DNA of 64,000 nt. Source: Myotis daubentonii. Its lineage: Eukaryota; Chordata; Mammalia; Chiroptera; Vespertilionidae. Positions 53,244 through 64,000 of this stretch are shown one piece after another (position 1 is the first letter of the stretch; each line of letters opens with the position of its first letter). Location of the stretch: assembly GCF_963259705.1 (NCBI RefSeq), contig NC_081847.1, forward strand, positions 90,574,046 through 90,638,045. The letters run 5' to 3'. The translations under genes and the position numbers were made by a program. Below the pieces are notes generated by a model. The model ran no database searches. It was given only the letters and a program-made list of their open reading frames with translations, and was not told the origin of the DNA.

Positions 53244-53506
53244 CGTTATGGGCTGTTAATCCTCGGGGAAAGGAAAAAGGAAGCTCCCGGTTGAGGGTTC
53301 CTTTTCGCCCCTAACACAATGGGACTGATCAGGCACGTGGCACGTGCAGTCTTGCACCCATACCTCTTGTTTTTTTTGTTTTGTTTTTTATAGCTCTGAA
53401 GACAAGTGAGATAGAGATATGGATCAAGACATTTCACCAACGTTATTCACTAAATGCTCTTTTTATTATTTTGTGTGTATGTTGTTTTGTGTGTGTGTGT
53501 GTTTAG

Positions 53507-53654
53507 AGAGAAAGACAGTAAGAGGAAGAGAAACATCAATTTGCTGTTCCACTTACATATGCATTCACTGGTTGCTGCTTGTGTGTGCACTGATTGGGGA
53601 GTGAACCATGCGGGGAGGACTCCACTACAACCAACTGAGCTACCTGGCCAGGGC
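53507..53654 (-). repeat. Old Ves-like SINE
   Basis: Antisense with CCACTTACATATGCATTCACTGG and reversed head CAACTGAGCTACCTGGCCAGGGC, the same old subfamily as at 45197-45456. Confidence 0.75.
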
Positions 53655-54058
53655 ATGCTTTTATTTTTTAACGGGCCCTTAATTTATGGGTATATCCACT
53701 TATTCGGCATACACATTCTATGTCACCGGATTTACATGGTGTTGACCCCTATGTTGGTTCTAAACAGCCTATACAGTCATGTACTTCCAGCTCCCCCACC
53801 TTCAGCACTCCCCTCCACCCACCAGCACACCTTTCCCCTACTCTCTCTCTTTTCCAACCACATTCCTTTGGGCTGGAAAGAATGGACTTTTCCTCCTGCT
53901 ACTCACTGATGATTGGACCCTCCCACATGCAGAACTCCCTTATCAAATCCTCTAGGCCAGGTAATTAGCATCCCAAAGGGGTCCATCAATGAATTTAGAA
54001 AGTTTCCTTTCTTCCTTGACAAAGCCTGACTTTGTCATAAGAGCAAGAAACGTCTGTT

Positions 54059-54470
54059 GCCGAAACCGGTTTGGCTCAGTGGATAGAGCATCGGCTTGCG
54101 GACTGAAGGGTCCCAGGTTCAATTCCGGTCAAGGGCATATACCTGGGTTGCGGGCACATCCCCAGTAGGAGATGTGCAGGAGGCAGCTGATCAATGTTTC
54201 TAACTCTATCTCTCTCCCTTCCTTTCTGTAAAAAATCAATAAAATATATTTTTTTTAAAAAATGTCAAACTACAGCAGGAAGGCCGGGGTTGGGAGGGCA
54301 GGAGGGGGATGGGTAAGAGATCAACCAAAGGGCTTGTATGCATGCATATAAGCATAACCAATGGACATAAGACACTGGGGGGTAGGGGAGGCCAGGGGAT
54401 TGTCAAGGGCGGGGGGGGGGGGGGGTGGGGGGGGAAGGAGACCTTTGTAATACTTTAAGCAATAAAAAAA
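54059..54470 (+). mobile_element. Ves-L1 chimeric retroinsertion
   Basis: A complete Ves (54059-54262, head gccgaaaccggtttggctcag) is followed after an A/T-rich joint by an L1 3' end (about 54270-54470: GCATGCATATAAGCATAACC, G-rich tract, TAATACTTTAAGCAATAAAA). One perfect 14-base duplication, aagaaacgtctgtt, flanks the whole unit (54045-54058, 54472-54485). No duplication separates the two parts. Confidence 0.8.
54403..54432 (+). repeat. Poly-G tract in L1 3' UTR
   Basis: About 25 G in 30 bases, the G-rich tract typical of the L1 3' UTR, here expanded. Confidence 0.85.
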
Positions 54471-55002
54471 AAAGAAACGTCTGTTTTGCTGGTAAAAGCC
54501 TGTTTTGCTTGAAGAAGTGATTGGGAAGCTGGGGGATGGGATGGAAGGGAGGTTCGTGATTCACTGCTTACTCTTTGGTATCTTTTTAAAATTGGTATCA
54601 GGTGCAGTGTTGACATTCAACTGGTTTGCACAAATACGGCTCTGCTAGTCCTTTTCAACCTTGTCCCTTCTGGATTGGTCAATAGTTTGTCCTGCATGGC
54701 CACTTGTTCATTTGATTCCAGTTGTGAAATATTTTCAGTGTTACTCTTGACCATTACAAAAATAAACCTATTCAGTGAAGGCATATCCTTTAATTGTTCA
54801 AGCCTATTTTGGAAACCTTTATTAATTCTTTTCACTCCTGTCGAAGCAATACTAATTTCTTCTATTCCCCACCTCACCGCACCCAACACAAACACAGACA
54901 GATGGATGTCCCAGGCCGAGTAGGAAGGAGTGACTGGGAGGAAGAAGCCAAGGTATTTCTCCCTCTCTGATATTGGGACTTAGAGTAAGAAATATATATC
55001 AG

Positions 55003-55171
55003 CCTGGCCAGGTAGCTCAATTGGTTAGAGCATCATCCCGATATGCTGACGTTTCAGATTCCATCTCTGGTCCAGCCACATACATGCATCAACCAATGAA
55101 TGCATAAATAAATGGAACAACAAATTGATGTTTCTCTCCCCCCGCCTTCCTCTCTTTAAAAATCCATTTAA
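55003..55171 (+). repeat. Old Ves-like SINE
   Basis: Head agcctggccaggtagctcaattggttag and ATGCATCAACCAATGAATGCATAAATAAATGG. Confidence 0.75.
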
Positions 55172-55175
55172 GAAA

Positions 55176-55177
<2 letters not shown>

Positions 55178-55206
<29 letters not shown>

Positions 55207-55207
55207 A
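55178..55207 (+). repeat. (GT)n microsatellite
   Basis: About 14 GT units directly after an old SINE tail. Confidence 0.92.
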
Positions 55208-55857
55208 TTGTGGCTTTCTCCCCATTTGTGGTACAGAGCTCCTAAAACCTTTGGAATTTCCTAAATGATGTGAGTGGTAAATGTGTCTTTTATGTTAATA
55301 AGGTGACTTTTCACCAGAAGAAGCAACCTTGTGATTAAAGGGTTGAAATTTAAGTCCAGGGAAGAGAGGAGCTGGAGATTCAGGTCAATTAAAAATGGCC
55401 AGTGATGTCATGAATGATGCCTATGTAGTGAGGTCTCCACAGGAACGGAAAGGACAGGGTCCACAGAGCTTCAGGCTGGGGATTGAAGAGAGGGTAGGCT
55501 GCTCAGAAGCAAAGAGCCCTGCACCCTTCCCCCCACACCTTGCCCTGCGCCTCTCTTTGTCTTGCTGTTCCTTGAACCGTGTCCAGCATGGCCAGGGGTG
55601 AACCTGAGGAGAGGCGGTGAAGGATTAAAGAAAACAGACAAGAGAATACAGCTGGGGCTAGGTAGGATCACTGTGCCTGGATGAGGAAACAGTGACCCAG
55701 CCTGTAAGCCGAAGCCTTATTTTATAGTCAGATCACACAAAGCAAAACAAGGGGAGTGGTCAACATGTCTACGATGTTCTAGCAAGTTTCAAATCTATTT
55801 TGTTACTCAAGCCTTGTTTTGGCAGCACTTGCTGCACCTCCACAGCCCATTAGCTAC

Positions 55858-56454
55858 CTAGGAACAAGGGAGGACTATAAGGTCAAGCTTAATTGTATGT
55901 GGCTCTGCCACAGGACAGTCTGAGGCTTGACCCCATAGCCGCTCCCTACAGTTCCTGAGGAATCCCTTTTGTAGGAAACTGTAATCTAGTGAGTAAACTG
56001 GTTTCCTGAGTTTTGTAAGCTGCCCTAACAAATAAATTGAACCCAAGGAGCAGGCAAGGGGAACCTCTGATCTATAGTCCGTCAGCAGCACGGGTGACAA
56101 CCTGGACTTCGAGTTGGAGTTGGCATCTGAAGGGGTGGGGATGGGGGCAGCCTTGTAAGACTGACCCCTACATCTGGGACCTGACACTCTTTCCGTGGAT
56201 AGTGTGAGGATTGCATGGAATTGTAGGACACCCAGCTGGTATCCAAGACTTGCTTGGGGTGTGGGATGCACCTCTTCACCACACAAAGGAATTGGGAGAC
56301 AGAATGTTACCCCTCTCTCTGCTGCTGGCAGTGGCTTCCTTTCTTTCATGGTTTCAGCTTCTGGGAGATGGCCTGCCCTCCCCTCAGTGGCCCCAGCCCC
56401 TCCTGGGCAGTCCCTGCCCTTTCTCAGTGGCTTCTGTGATTGCCTCACGGTCAC
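55858..56454 (-). mobile_element. LTR-like remnant (possible ERVL/MaLR type)
   Basis: On the minus strand, the order TTGGGTTCAATTTATTTGTTAG, GCAGCTTACAAAACTCAGGAAACC, CTCACTAGATTACAG, TCAGGAACTGTAGGGAG resembles mammalian MaLR-related repeats. It stays open for 198 codons, but the product resembles nothing I know and the frame is probably chance. No paired LTR seen. Confidence 0.4.
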
Positions 56455-56537
56455 ACTTGGTCTTTCAGCAGTTCCAACATCTTAGTAATCTGTTTGTCAT
56501 AGGAAATGCCCTCTTTTGCACTACTGATTGAGAATTC

Positions 56538-56741
56538 TTTAAAAAAAAAAAAATCCTTTTATTGATTTCAGAGAGAGTAAGGGAGAAACATCAATGATGA
56601 GAATCATGGATCAGCTGCCTCCTGCACGCCCCCTACTGGAGATCAAGCCCAAACCCCAGGGATGGTGCCCTGACCTCAAATCTAACCCGACCTCCTGGTT
56701 CATGGGTCGACATTCAACCACTGAGCCGCACGAGCCGGGCT
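56538..56741 (-). repeat. Ves SINE
   Basis: T-run, TATTGATTTCAGAGAGAG to ACCACTGAGCCGCACGAGCCGGGC. Confidence 0.83.
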
Positions 56742-57363
56742 CCTGACCCATTTTCCTAACTAAATCAACACTTTAGGAGAGGGAAAGGCAAAGGAGAAAC
56801 ACTGCAAAAGTGTCTCTTCCTGCAAAAGAGAAGGAACGGAGTTGCTTTCCATTGTACGTTTACATTCTCTGCACAACTCTGCAAACCGGCACGAAAGGAC
56901 ACTTAGAAGTGAGATTAAGTATAGAAAGTAAATTTACCCTTTGCTAGTCTACCCCGGTTTGGGACAGTTAAATTTCAACACCTTCATAAATGTCATTATG
57001 CATATGCATGTTCATGCTATTGACATTTAATTTTACGTCGGCTGTGTTTTTATGTACCATCGCAGAGCTGTCATTTGTAACCCTATTAGCAGCCCTTCCG
57101 CCCCTATTATCTCCTGTGGAATCGAGCTGAAGATGAAAGATCCCTTGCCCTTGCCCCTCCCCTCTCTTTCTCCATCCTTCTCTCTTCTTCCCTTTGTTAT
57201 TTTTTTTCCTTCCCCCGCCCCCCATTACTTTACACATTTATTGGCATCCTCCGGTCATTGTTCTAACCTGGGCGCATAGCCAGGATAACGGCAACTATAA
57301 CAAGATTAGTTCCAGTATAGGAGTGGAGGCGAAAGCCTGACACCAGTTTTAAAAAGCAAACAA

Positions 57364-57597
57364 GCCGAAACCGGTTTGGCTCAGTGGATAGAGCCTCGGC
57401 CTGCGGACTGAAAGGTCCCGGGTTCGATTCCGGTCAAGGGCATGTACCTGGGTTGCGGGCACATCCCCAGTAGGAGATGTGCAGGAGGCAGCTGATCGAT
57501 GTTTCTCTCTCATCGATGTTTCTAGCTCTCTATCTCTCTCCCTTCCTCTCTGTAATAAATCAATAAAATATAATTTAAAAAAAATAAAAATAAAAAT
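57364..57597 (+). repeat. Ves SINE, young GCCGAAACC subfamily
   Basis: Head gccgaaaccggtttggctcag, marker AGTAGGAGATGTGCAGG, perfect target duplication aaaaagcaaacaa. Tail (AAAAT)n. Confidence 0.93.
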
Positions 57598-57844
57598 AAA
57601 AAGCAAACAAAGCCTAATTTGGGGGGAAAGAGAACCCTGCAGCATAGAGGCAGCCTTCGTCCCGTGCCTAGAGCTCTGCTATCCCCACCATTCCTCTCTC
57701 AATACCTGCGCGTTCGCTGCTTCCTGCAAGGAGGCCATCTAACTCCCTCCCAGCGTGCTTCTCCGGCAACACCATGAGGCTGCCATGTTTCCAACCCAAT
57801 GCCTCTTACTTTTACCTTTAATTGAATCTTAATCTTTTCTTTAA

Positions 57845-58048
57845 AAATATGTTTTAAAGAAAATTGATTTCAGAGAGAAAGGAGGGAGAGAGAGAGAGAA
57901 ACATCAATGATGATAGAGAATTATTGATCAGCTGGCTGCCTGCAGGCCCCACAATGAGGATCGAGCCCACAACCGGGGCCTGTGCCCCAACCGGGAATCG
58001 AACCGTGACCTCCTGGTTCATAGGTTGACGCTCAGCCACGGAGCCACG
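57845..58048 (-). repeat. Ves SINE
   Basis: AAAATTGATTTCAGAGAGAAAGG to reversed head GCTCAGCCACGGAGCCACGC. Confidence 0.83.
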
Positions 58049-58074
58049 CTAATCTTTAACATCTTGTTAACGTC

Positions 58075-58720
58075 AAAACCATTGAAACCTGTAAAGAATT
58101 TTTGTGAGTTTATTTGAGCCAAACTGTCGACATATGCCGGGAAGCAGAACCTCAACGAATTGAGATAATGCTCCGGAGAATGGCGGGTTACATCTGTAGT
58201 TATACATTTGCAATCAAAGGAGGGATGTAGGTGGGTTACATGGAATTCATTGGTGACAGATTAAGGAGGAGGGATAAAGCAAAGCAGGGGAAACCCCTGG
58301 GATTGGATAAAAAGTGAAATGATGGACACATACTTAGGTGGGTGCAGGATCAATTAACATGATAATGAAGGAATCTGTGGCATCTGTCCTGGCGCCCAGC
58401 ACATTTGGTTGTGCCCCAGGGGCTCCAGAAAAAGGGAAGTTACAAGTTACCCAGACATTTCAAGGGTGTGTTATCATAGATGCAAAAAGACAGATAGGCT
58501 CAGTGAAGGTCAAGGTTGACCTTGTCAGTGAAGATACTGGCCTAGGACGTAACTGCCCACCATAACTGCTTTTAGTTAAAGTTTAATTTCAGACCATCCT
58601 TTGTGGTGACTTTAGGTCTCTGAGTTTGCTAGACCAGCATGCAGGCCTCCCCTGAGCTTGTCAGGTCAGCGTGTGGCCCCTTTCGCCCACAATCTCATAA
58701 TCCTACAGCTTTAGACTAAA
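58075..58720. mobile_element. LTR-like or other old repeat
   Basis: AAAGAATTTTTGTGAGTTTATTTGAGCC, CCGGGAAGCAGAACCTCAACG, GGTTGTGCCCCAGGGGCTCC and CTTGTCAGTGAAGATACTGGCC look like a mammalian LTR known to me only by phrase memory. No internal region was seen. Confidence 0.35.
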
Positions 58721-58989
58721 TCATAAAGGTGATTCCCATCAACCATTTCTATGTACCACAATGCAGAGCAAATACAACTACAATGAAAACTTGCATTTAG
58801 AAGCTGGAGAAAGGAGGAGGAACCATAGGAGATGTACCATCTGTTGCCGGACAGAGTGAACGAAGCAAAGCAGAGTCTCATGGGCATCATTTAGTTCACT
58901 TGGTAGCGGTGACAATTATACTGTTAGCCACGCTGGCTCTCTGATGGTGCCTGCTGGGAACATTGCTGTTGTCAAAGGAATACCTAGAG

Positions 58990-59201
58990 CAGTGGTTCTC
59001 CACCTTCTGGCCCTTTAAATACAGTTCCTCATGTGGTGACCCAACCATAAAGTTATTTTCGTGGCTACTTCATAACTGTCATGGTGCTACCGTTATAAAT
59101 CGTCATGTAAATATCTGATATGCAGGATGGTCTTAGGCGACCCCTGTGAAAGGGTCGTTCGACCACCAAAGGGGTCGCGACCCACAGGTTGAGAACCGCT
59201 G
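58990..59201 (-). mobile_element. SPIN-like hAT non-autonomous element
   Basis: Same form as the copies at 4493 and 21475. Flanks acctagag / acctgaaa keep five of eight positions. Confidence 0.83.
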
Positions 59202-60142
59202 ACCTGAAAGAACATTAGAGCAGCTGACCCCGTTTGGGGAGAGCGGAGTGGCGTAATTCATTTGCAACTCACTTTTTGTTGAAAGTGCTGAGATGCAAAA
59301 ATGGCCTGAGGCTTTCTAAGGAATTAGGACATTCTGCCCATGGATTTTAATAGATCACAGTCCTGTTAATACAAGTTGGGTTTTTACTGGGCCTACAGTC
59401 CTAATAGTTACCTGTCTATCAGTCTCATTTTAGGAGAACTCCCAAAAAGTTAACACCAAAGACTTGGTTATGTCTGTCGGGCTGTTAAGTTGAAACGCCG
59501 AGAATGGGGCTACACCTATAGATGTTCTGTTTGTCGGCAGTAACTCTGGGGCAACATATACCCCGTTTACCCTGACAAATTTCATCTCAGGAGAAGATGA
59601 AAGTTGGCTGGGCTGGCAGAGAGCTCTTCTTCTCTGTCTTCTAAAACGTCCACCCACCCCCAAACTGAGTTCCAGTTCCATGTGTATTGCAAAGGCAGTG
59701 TCATCCTGGTTGTCAGGAAGGGAGCAGCATGCGGGTGGCTCGGGGAGTCAGGAGTCCAAATCCTCCATTAATTCCTTCCCGTTCCAGCGGCCAGGATCTC
59801 CGTTTTGTCAGCATTTCAATTTTACACCCAAAGGGAAGTGAATCAGAGAACAAGACATCGGCACCTCAGTCCAGCAAACAATTACTTATTTGATTTGGAC
59901 CTCAGCATTCTCAACTCCCAACTCTTCTTTCTTTACCCACGGCCAGCAAAATCTGATGGGGAGCATGCAAATTTCTTGTGGGTACATGAGAAAAATCAAC
60001 ATAACCTGATTGATCAGTCTAGGTCAAATCAGGAGACATTTGAACAGACACAGTAATTTGAACCGAGAAAGTTTAATATAATTTTTAATTTTAGCAGATT
60101 CATATAGTAAGTAGTAGAAAAATCTAATGACCATAGGGTTGA

Positions 60143-60231
60143 GTGCTCACTATACTAAAATTGGAACAATATAGATTAGTATGGCCCCTATGCAAGGATG
60201 ACACCTAAATTTGTGAAGTGTCCCATATTAC
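60143..60231 (+). pseudogene. U6 snRNA pseudogene
   Basis: GTGCTC is followed directly by ACTATACTAAAATTGGAAC, missing the usual GCTTCGGCAGCAC bases. Then come GATTAGTATGGCCCCTATGCAAGGATGACAC and CGTGAAG-like TTGTGAAGTGTCCCATATT. There are several changes from U6 and no polymerase III terminator or promoter was seen, so it is a retroposed dead copy. Confidence 0.85.
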
Positions 60232-60517
60232 TTTGTTAATAAAAGGAATTTAGGGTTGAAATAGGGTACCCAGACAAAGGCTCTACTCCCACCACCACTA
60301 GGGCCTTCTAGACCCAGGCCTTGCTGGAGAGGTCCCTGTGGCTCACTGGATGGTAGAGAAGTCACTGTGGTGCTATGCGGTCAGAACTTGCTGGAAAACA
60401 GTCCTCCAGGGTCCCATGGAAAACTACCTGTTCACAAAGAAGTATCTCAGGTATTCTGCAAGACACCATCCAGAGGGACGCTAGGTGCTGCTGGCCACAG
60501 GGCACTGCAGAAGATGG

Positions 60518-60588
60518 CCAATAGAGGGCACTAGAGAGACACTGCAGCCCTTTTCCTCCTGCAGTGCCCTTCTAGTGCCCTCTATTGG
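60518..60588 (+). repeat. Inverted repeat, 30-bp arms with 11-nt loop
   Basis: Left arm 60518-60547 (CCAATAGAGGGCACTAGA...CTGCAG) and right arm 60559-60588 pair at 27 of 30 positions across the loop cccttttcctc. The RNA of either strand would form a stable hairpin. Origin unknown. Confidence 0.75.
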
Positions 60589-61630
60589 AAAGTCTTACTA
60601 TTGTGCCAGCCGGGAAAGAAAAAGTATGTGAAGGGCCCAGATACATTTTCACACAGCAAGTAAAAAAGGAGTAAATTTCGAGCTGAGTAAATTTGCTCCC
60701 CGTGTAGACCTTCCCAGTGAGAAAAGAATATGCAGAGAAGCTAACAGGAGTAGTCGGATCCACCCATGTGTCAGACATTCATTTTTCTGTCCAAGAAGCG
60801 TGTATGGGCTGAATGTGTCCCTCAAAAGGTCCTATGTGAAAACCCTCAGCCCCAATGGTATTTGGAGACAGGGCCAGTGCTACCTGTGTAATCAGCCATT
60901 TTTCCAGTCTGTTGTGATGAGGGGTGCCAGGAGCAAACGGTGACATAGAAATGCCATGAGATCAAAGTGGCCTGTAGCTCTGCGGTTAGAGAGCAGCTGC
61001 CTGGAGAACAGCCAGGGCCCACAGTACTATACCTTAAGTTGAGTGCCGGGATCTGGGGGTTTATAACCGCAGCTCGACCTTGACCCATCTCCTCCCATGG
61101 TTCACCTTCGCTGAGCCTCTTACCTGGCTACTTTGGGGCCAATGATTAGCCTTAATCAAGACCCATGTGTGTGGCTTCCTGAAACCTGCAGGATTAAAAT
61201 ACCAGAGGATTGTCCAGTAATAAGATAAAAATGTAAGTATTTCTTAGCCTCAAGGATCTCAGATACAGGTGTCCCCCTGTAATATTTTGTCTTATTTACT
61301 GCCATAAAAGTAGCCTCGGTGACACTGCTAAGTCTTCCCAACTCCTCCTGGGTTCCCTCTACCTTGCAGGATGTCACTCATCATAGGTCATGTCAATAAC
61401 ACCCGTGTTCTAGCCTGTACCTCTTGTGAAAAAATCTAAAAAGCTCTCATATGTTTGAGCGTATCCTGAACTGGGGTACACACGACAGGTTCGGCTACCT
61501 AAAACTTAGGACATATTTAGCAGAGAGTAAGACATAGAATTCATCTACAATTAACCTTTTACATTTCAGTGAAGCCCCTTGGAAGCAGAACCAGTAACTC
61601 CATGACGACCAGCATTTCTTTGGCCTAAAT

Positions 61631-61822
61631 CAGGGTTCCTAAACCTCGACACTGATGACATTTGGGGCTTGGTAATCCTTTGTTGTGAGGGGGCTGTGCT
61701 GGGCACTGCAGAATAGTGAGCGGCATCCTTGGCCTCTACCTCTATGTCCCTGGCCACTAGAAACCCCAGTTATGACAAATAATTCTCTAGATATTACCAA
61801 ATGTTCCCCGAGAAGCCTACGT
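61631..61822 (+). mobile_element. MER20-like hAT element
   Basis: GACACTGATGACATTTGGGGC, TTTGTTGTGAGGGGGCTGTGCTG, GCGGCATCCTTGGCCTCTACC and ATTACCAAATGTTCC follow the MER20 order. The right terminal repeat is lost. Confidence 0.7.
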
Positions 61823-61921
61823 GAAGGTGTATTTTCGTGATAGATACTGCTGAATGACAATTTCAAAAGTTTATCGGTTTATGTAAAAAAATTATCAGGA
61901 TCAATATTTAAGAATAGACAC

Positions 61922-62055
61922 AATAGGGTGGGGGGGGCAATGGGGAGATAAGGACACATATGTAATACCTTAATAAAGAAATTTAAATATAAATAAAGGA
62001 GAAAAAGATTTTTAAATTCAAAAAATAAAAAAAAATATGTGTTAAAGAAAAAAAA
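61922..62055 (+). mobile_element. Short L1 3' end insertion
   Basis: G-rich tract, GACACATATGTAATACCTTAATAAAG and A-rich tail. The flanking aagaatagacacaatag is perfectly duplicated, so this is a very short (~130 bp) L1 insertion. Confidence 0.8.
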
Positions 62056-62059
62056 GAAT

Positions 62060-63700
62060 AGACACAATAGATATTTTATTGAAAGCAATGGTCCTGCCAT
62101 TCTTTATTTCTCACCATACATTTTTACAGAAGAAAGAAAAGAAAAAAAACCTGCACATTTTAAATTCTGATCATACAGTTGTTGTTTTTTGCAGTTGCAT
62201 AAGGAAAGAATGAATCTCTTAATGATTTTTTAAAATAACTTCAATGCCTAAAGGTACAAATTATACACTCAGCATTCAGTCACTGGAGTTAGCTCACTTC
62301 CACGTGAAAGACTGAGCACCCCATGAACGTAGTGAAGCGCCATCGTTGGAGCTGGATCTGTGACCGGGGCCTTAACATAGGGCCACGGACTCGGAACCCC
62401 ACTTTCAGCCTACGTTCAAAGCCCGGGGGAAAGGTACATGAAAGGAACAGCTCCACCGGCTTCGCAGGGTTGGAAGAGTTTAGCCTTGAAGAGAAACGTG
62501 ACTCAGATTTCCCTCAGAAGGCCCCGGAAAAGCGGCATCTCAGGCGCTAGGAACAGCGTGAAACTTGTTAGTAGTCAACAGCTTCAAATACTGGTTTTCA
62601 TTTTTTAAAACCATGAATTAGAGGATTTTTTTTTTAATATAAAAGGTTAAAGGCACCGTGAAAGAATGAATACTTGCGCTTGACCGTTTTAGAACTCAAA
62701 ACCATTCCGAAGGCACAATCATGCAGGCGGCCAGCGCCTGATGCGTCCTGGATCGGGGGCAGCCAGGGGCAGGGCGCAGCATTGCTGCACGGAGCCCCCC
62801 GGGTGACTTAAAGCTTTATGTGAAATACGGGATTTAACGTTCTGGCATTTTTTTCAAGTTTTACAGATCTAAAGATGCCTTTTGGATTGCTCTAAATGAA
62901 CAGAGATTTATTTCCTGGACAGTACTGATGCTCAGGAATTATTTTTTAGGGACTAAAAATAGGCTTTCAGTCTGATGATTACCTCCCTCCTTGTGTGCTT
63001 CATTGGATGACTCATCCGAAGGGGAGGAAGAGGTTGTGAAACTAAACATCTGTTCCTTGCTCACAGCTGTGAAGTCCACATCTACGAGGAGGAGGGAAAG
63101 CCCTCAACTTCTTCGGCTTTACCTCGTTCTGATTCCCTTGTAGTGGGGGGCAGGACCATACGCAAGACTTTAAAGAGGAATGGGTAGTTTACTCTAGCTA
63201 TTTGGGACACCATGATTACGACTACATTTACGTGTAAGAAACAAACGTTTGGATTCGTCATTAAAAGGTCAGATGTGAAAAACAGTCAAACAGTCAAACT
63301 ATAAAATTAGGACTGGTGGCAAGCACTGAACACAGTTACTTGAACTAAGACTAACTGGGGGAGGAGGAAGGGACTACAGTACGTGACACCATAGTGAAGT
63401 GTTCAGAAAACGTTGATAGAGTACAGCTTTAAAAAGTAGGGGGAGGATAGGGAGCGCAAATAAAAAATGTTTAATTGTTTTCATTAAGTATTGCTGGTAG
63501 TTGTATTAGTACTGTTGTTCTGAAACTGTTGCATGTGTACGGTAATAAAAGAAATGAATATCTGTGTGATATTCTAATTTTATCGTGGCCCGTCTTGGAA
63601 AACCAGAATTCTCAGTATAGAAAAAATGGAAATATGGTTGGGAAAAAAAAGGATTAGGTTGTAGTACTCCATTTGATTTGAAAGTATCAAAATAAACTCA
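62060..63700 (-). other. SINE-poor stretch, possible 3' UTR of the next gene
   Basis: Minus-strand AATAAA signals occur at 62075-62080 and about 62103-62108, and no young transposon interrupts the next 1.6 kb. RNF125 is expected beyond the right edge on the same strand by human synteny. No RNF125 coding sequence was recognised here. Confidence 0.25.
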
Positions 63701-63702
63701 TG

Positions 63703-63914
63703 GCCCAGCCAGTGTGGCCCAGTGGCTGAGCGTCCACCTATGAACCAGGAGGTCATGGTTCAATTCCCCATCAGGGCACAGGCCCGGGTTGGGGGCTCGA
63801 TCCCCAGTGTGGGTGTGCAGGAGGCAGCCTATCAATCATTCTCTCTCATCACTGATGTTTCTCTCTCTCTCCCTCTCCCTTCTCCCTGAAATCAATAAAA
63901 ATATATATTTAAAA
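63703..63914 (+). repeat. Ves SINE
   Basis: Head gcccagccagtgtggcccag, B box GGTTCAATTCC, tail CTGAAATCAATAAAAATATATATTT. Confidence 0.87.
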
Positions 63915-64000
63915 AAACTAAACGCATGAAGTGTTTTATCTTTAAAAGACAGAGCTATTTCTTAGCTCCCTCCCAGAAACAATGGGAAGTCTGGTTGCAA

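Noticed and set aside
55858..56454. 198-codon minus-strand open frame
   Set aside because: Falls in an LTR-like repeat; the product shows no retroviral or host domain that I can identify.

Overview
This is mammalian nuclear DNA, most likely from a vespertilionid bat. Three repeat classes point there together: about 41 Ves-type tRNA-derived SINEs (one per ~1.6 kb), about ten non-autonomous Helitrons of HeliBat type (TC start, GTGCAC...GTGCAC hairpin, CTAG end), and SPIN-type hAT elements. The two recognisable genes match the human 18q12.1 block (RNF125-RNF138-MEP1B). Family and repeat names come from memory of the families; no search was run.

Left part (1-12.8 kb, minus strand): the 5' part of MEP1B (meprin A subunit beta, a membrane astacin metalloprotease). 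Nine coding exons were resolved, from the signal peptide (ATG at 12708) to the first MAM-domain exon (357-509). Splice sites and phases all agree, and the HExxHxxGxxH zinc site and Met-turn are intact. The rest of the gene lies off the left edge.

Middle (12.8-32 kb): an intergenic region full of nested transposons. It holds a full-length ORF1-only L1 derivative (HAL1 type) with an intact 282-aa ORF1, a 5' UTR and target-site duplications, a palindromic MER5-like hAT, several Helitrons and a candidate piggyBac MITE.

Centre-right (32-52 kb, minus strand): the complete RNF138 gene, seven coding exons (51748 down to 32016) giving 244 aa with RING, C2HC, two C2H2 fingers and a C-terminal UIM. Its first exon sits in a CpG island (~50.8-52.6 kb). 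A 2.5-kb stretch downstream of the stop with no SINE is probably 3' UTR.

Right part (52-64 kb): upstream intergenic DNA with a SPIN copy split by a Ves SINE, a Ves-L1 chimeric insertion, LTR-like remnants, a U6 snRNA pseudogene, a 30-bp-stem hairpin and a MER20-like element. The last 2 kb may belong to the 3' UTR of the next minus-strand gene (RNF125 expected by synteny), but no coding exon of it was seen.

The two genes act in different processes (extracellular proteolysis; ubiquitin signalling and DNA repair) and are neighbours by synteny only. No wholly new system is evident. The most unusual items are the Ves-L1 chimera, a 43-bp hAT element with a perfect 8-bp duplication, the intact HAL1 copy and in-frame tandem splice acceptors in both genes.
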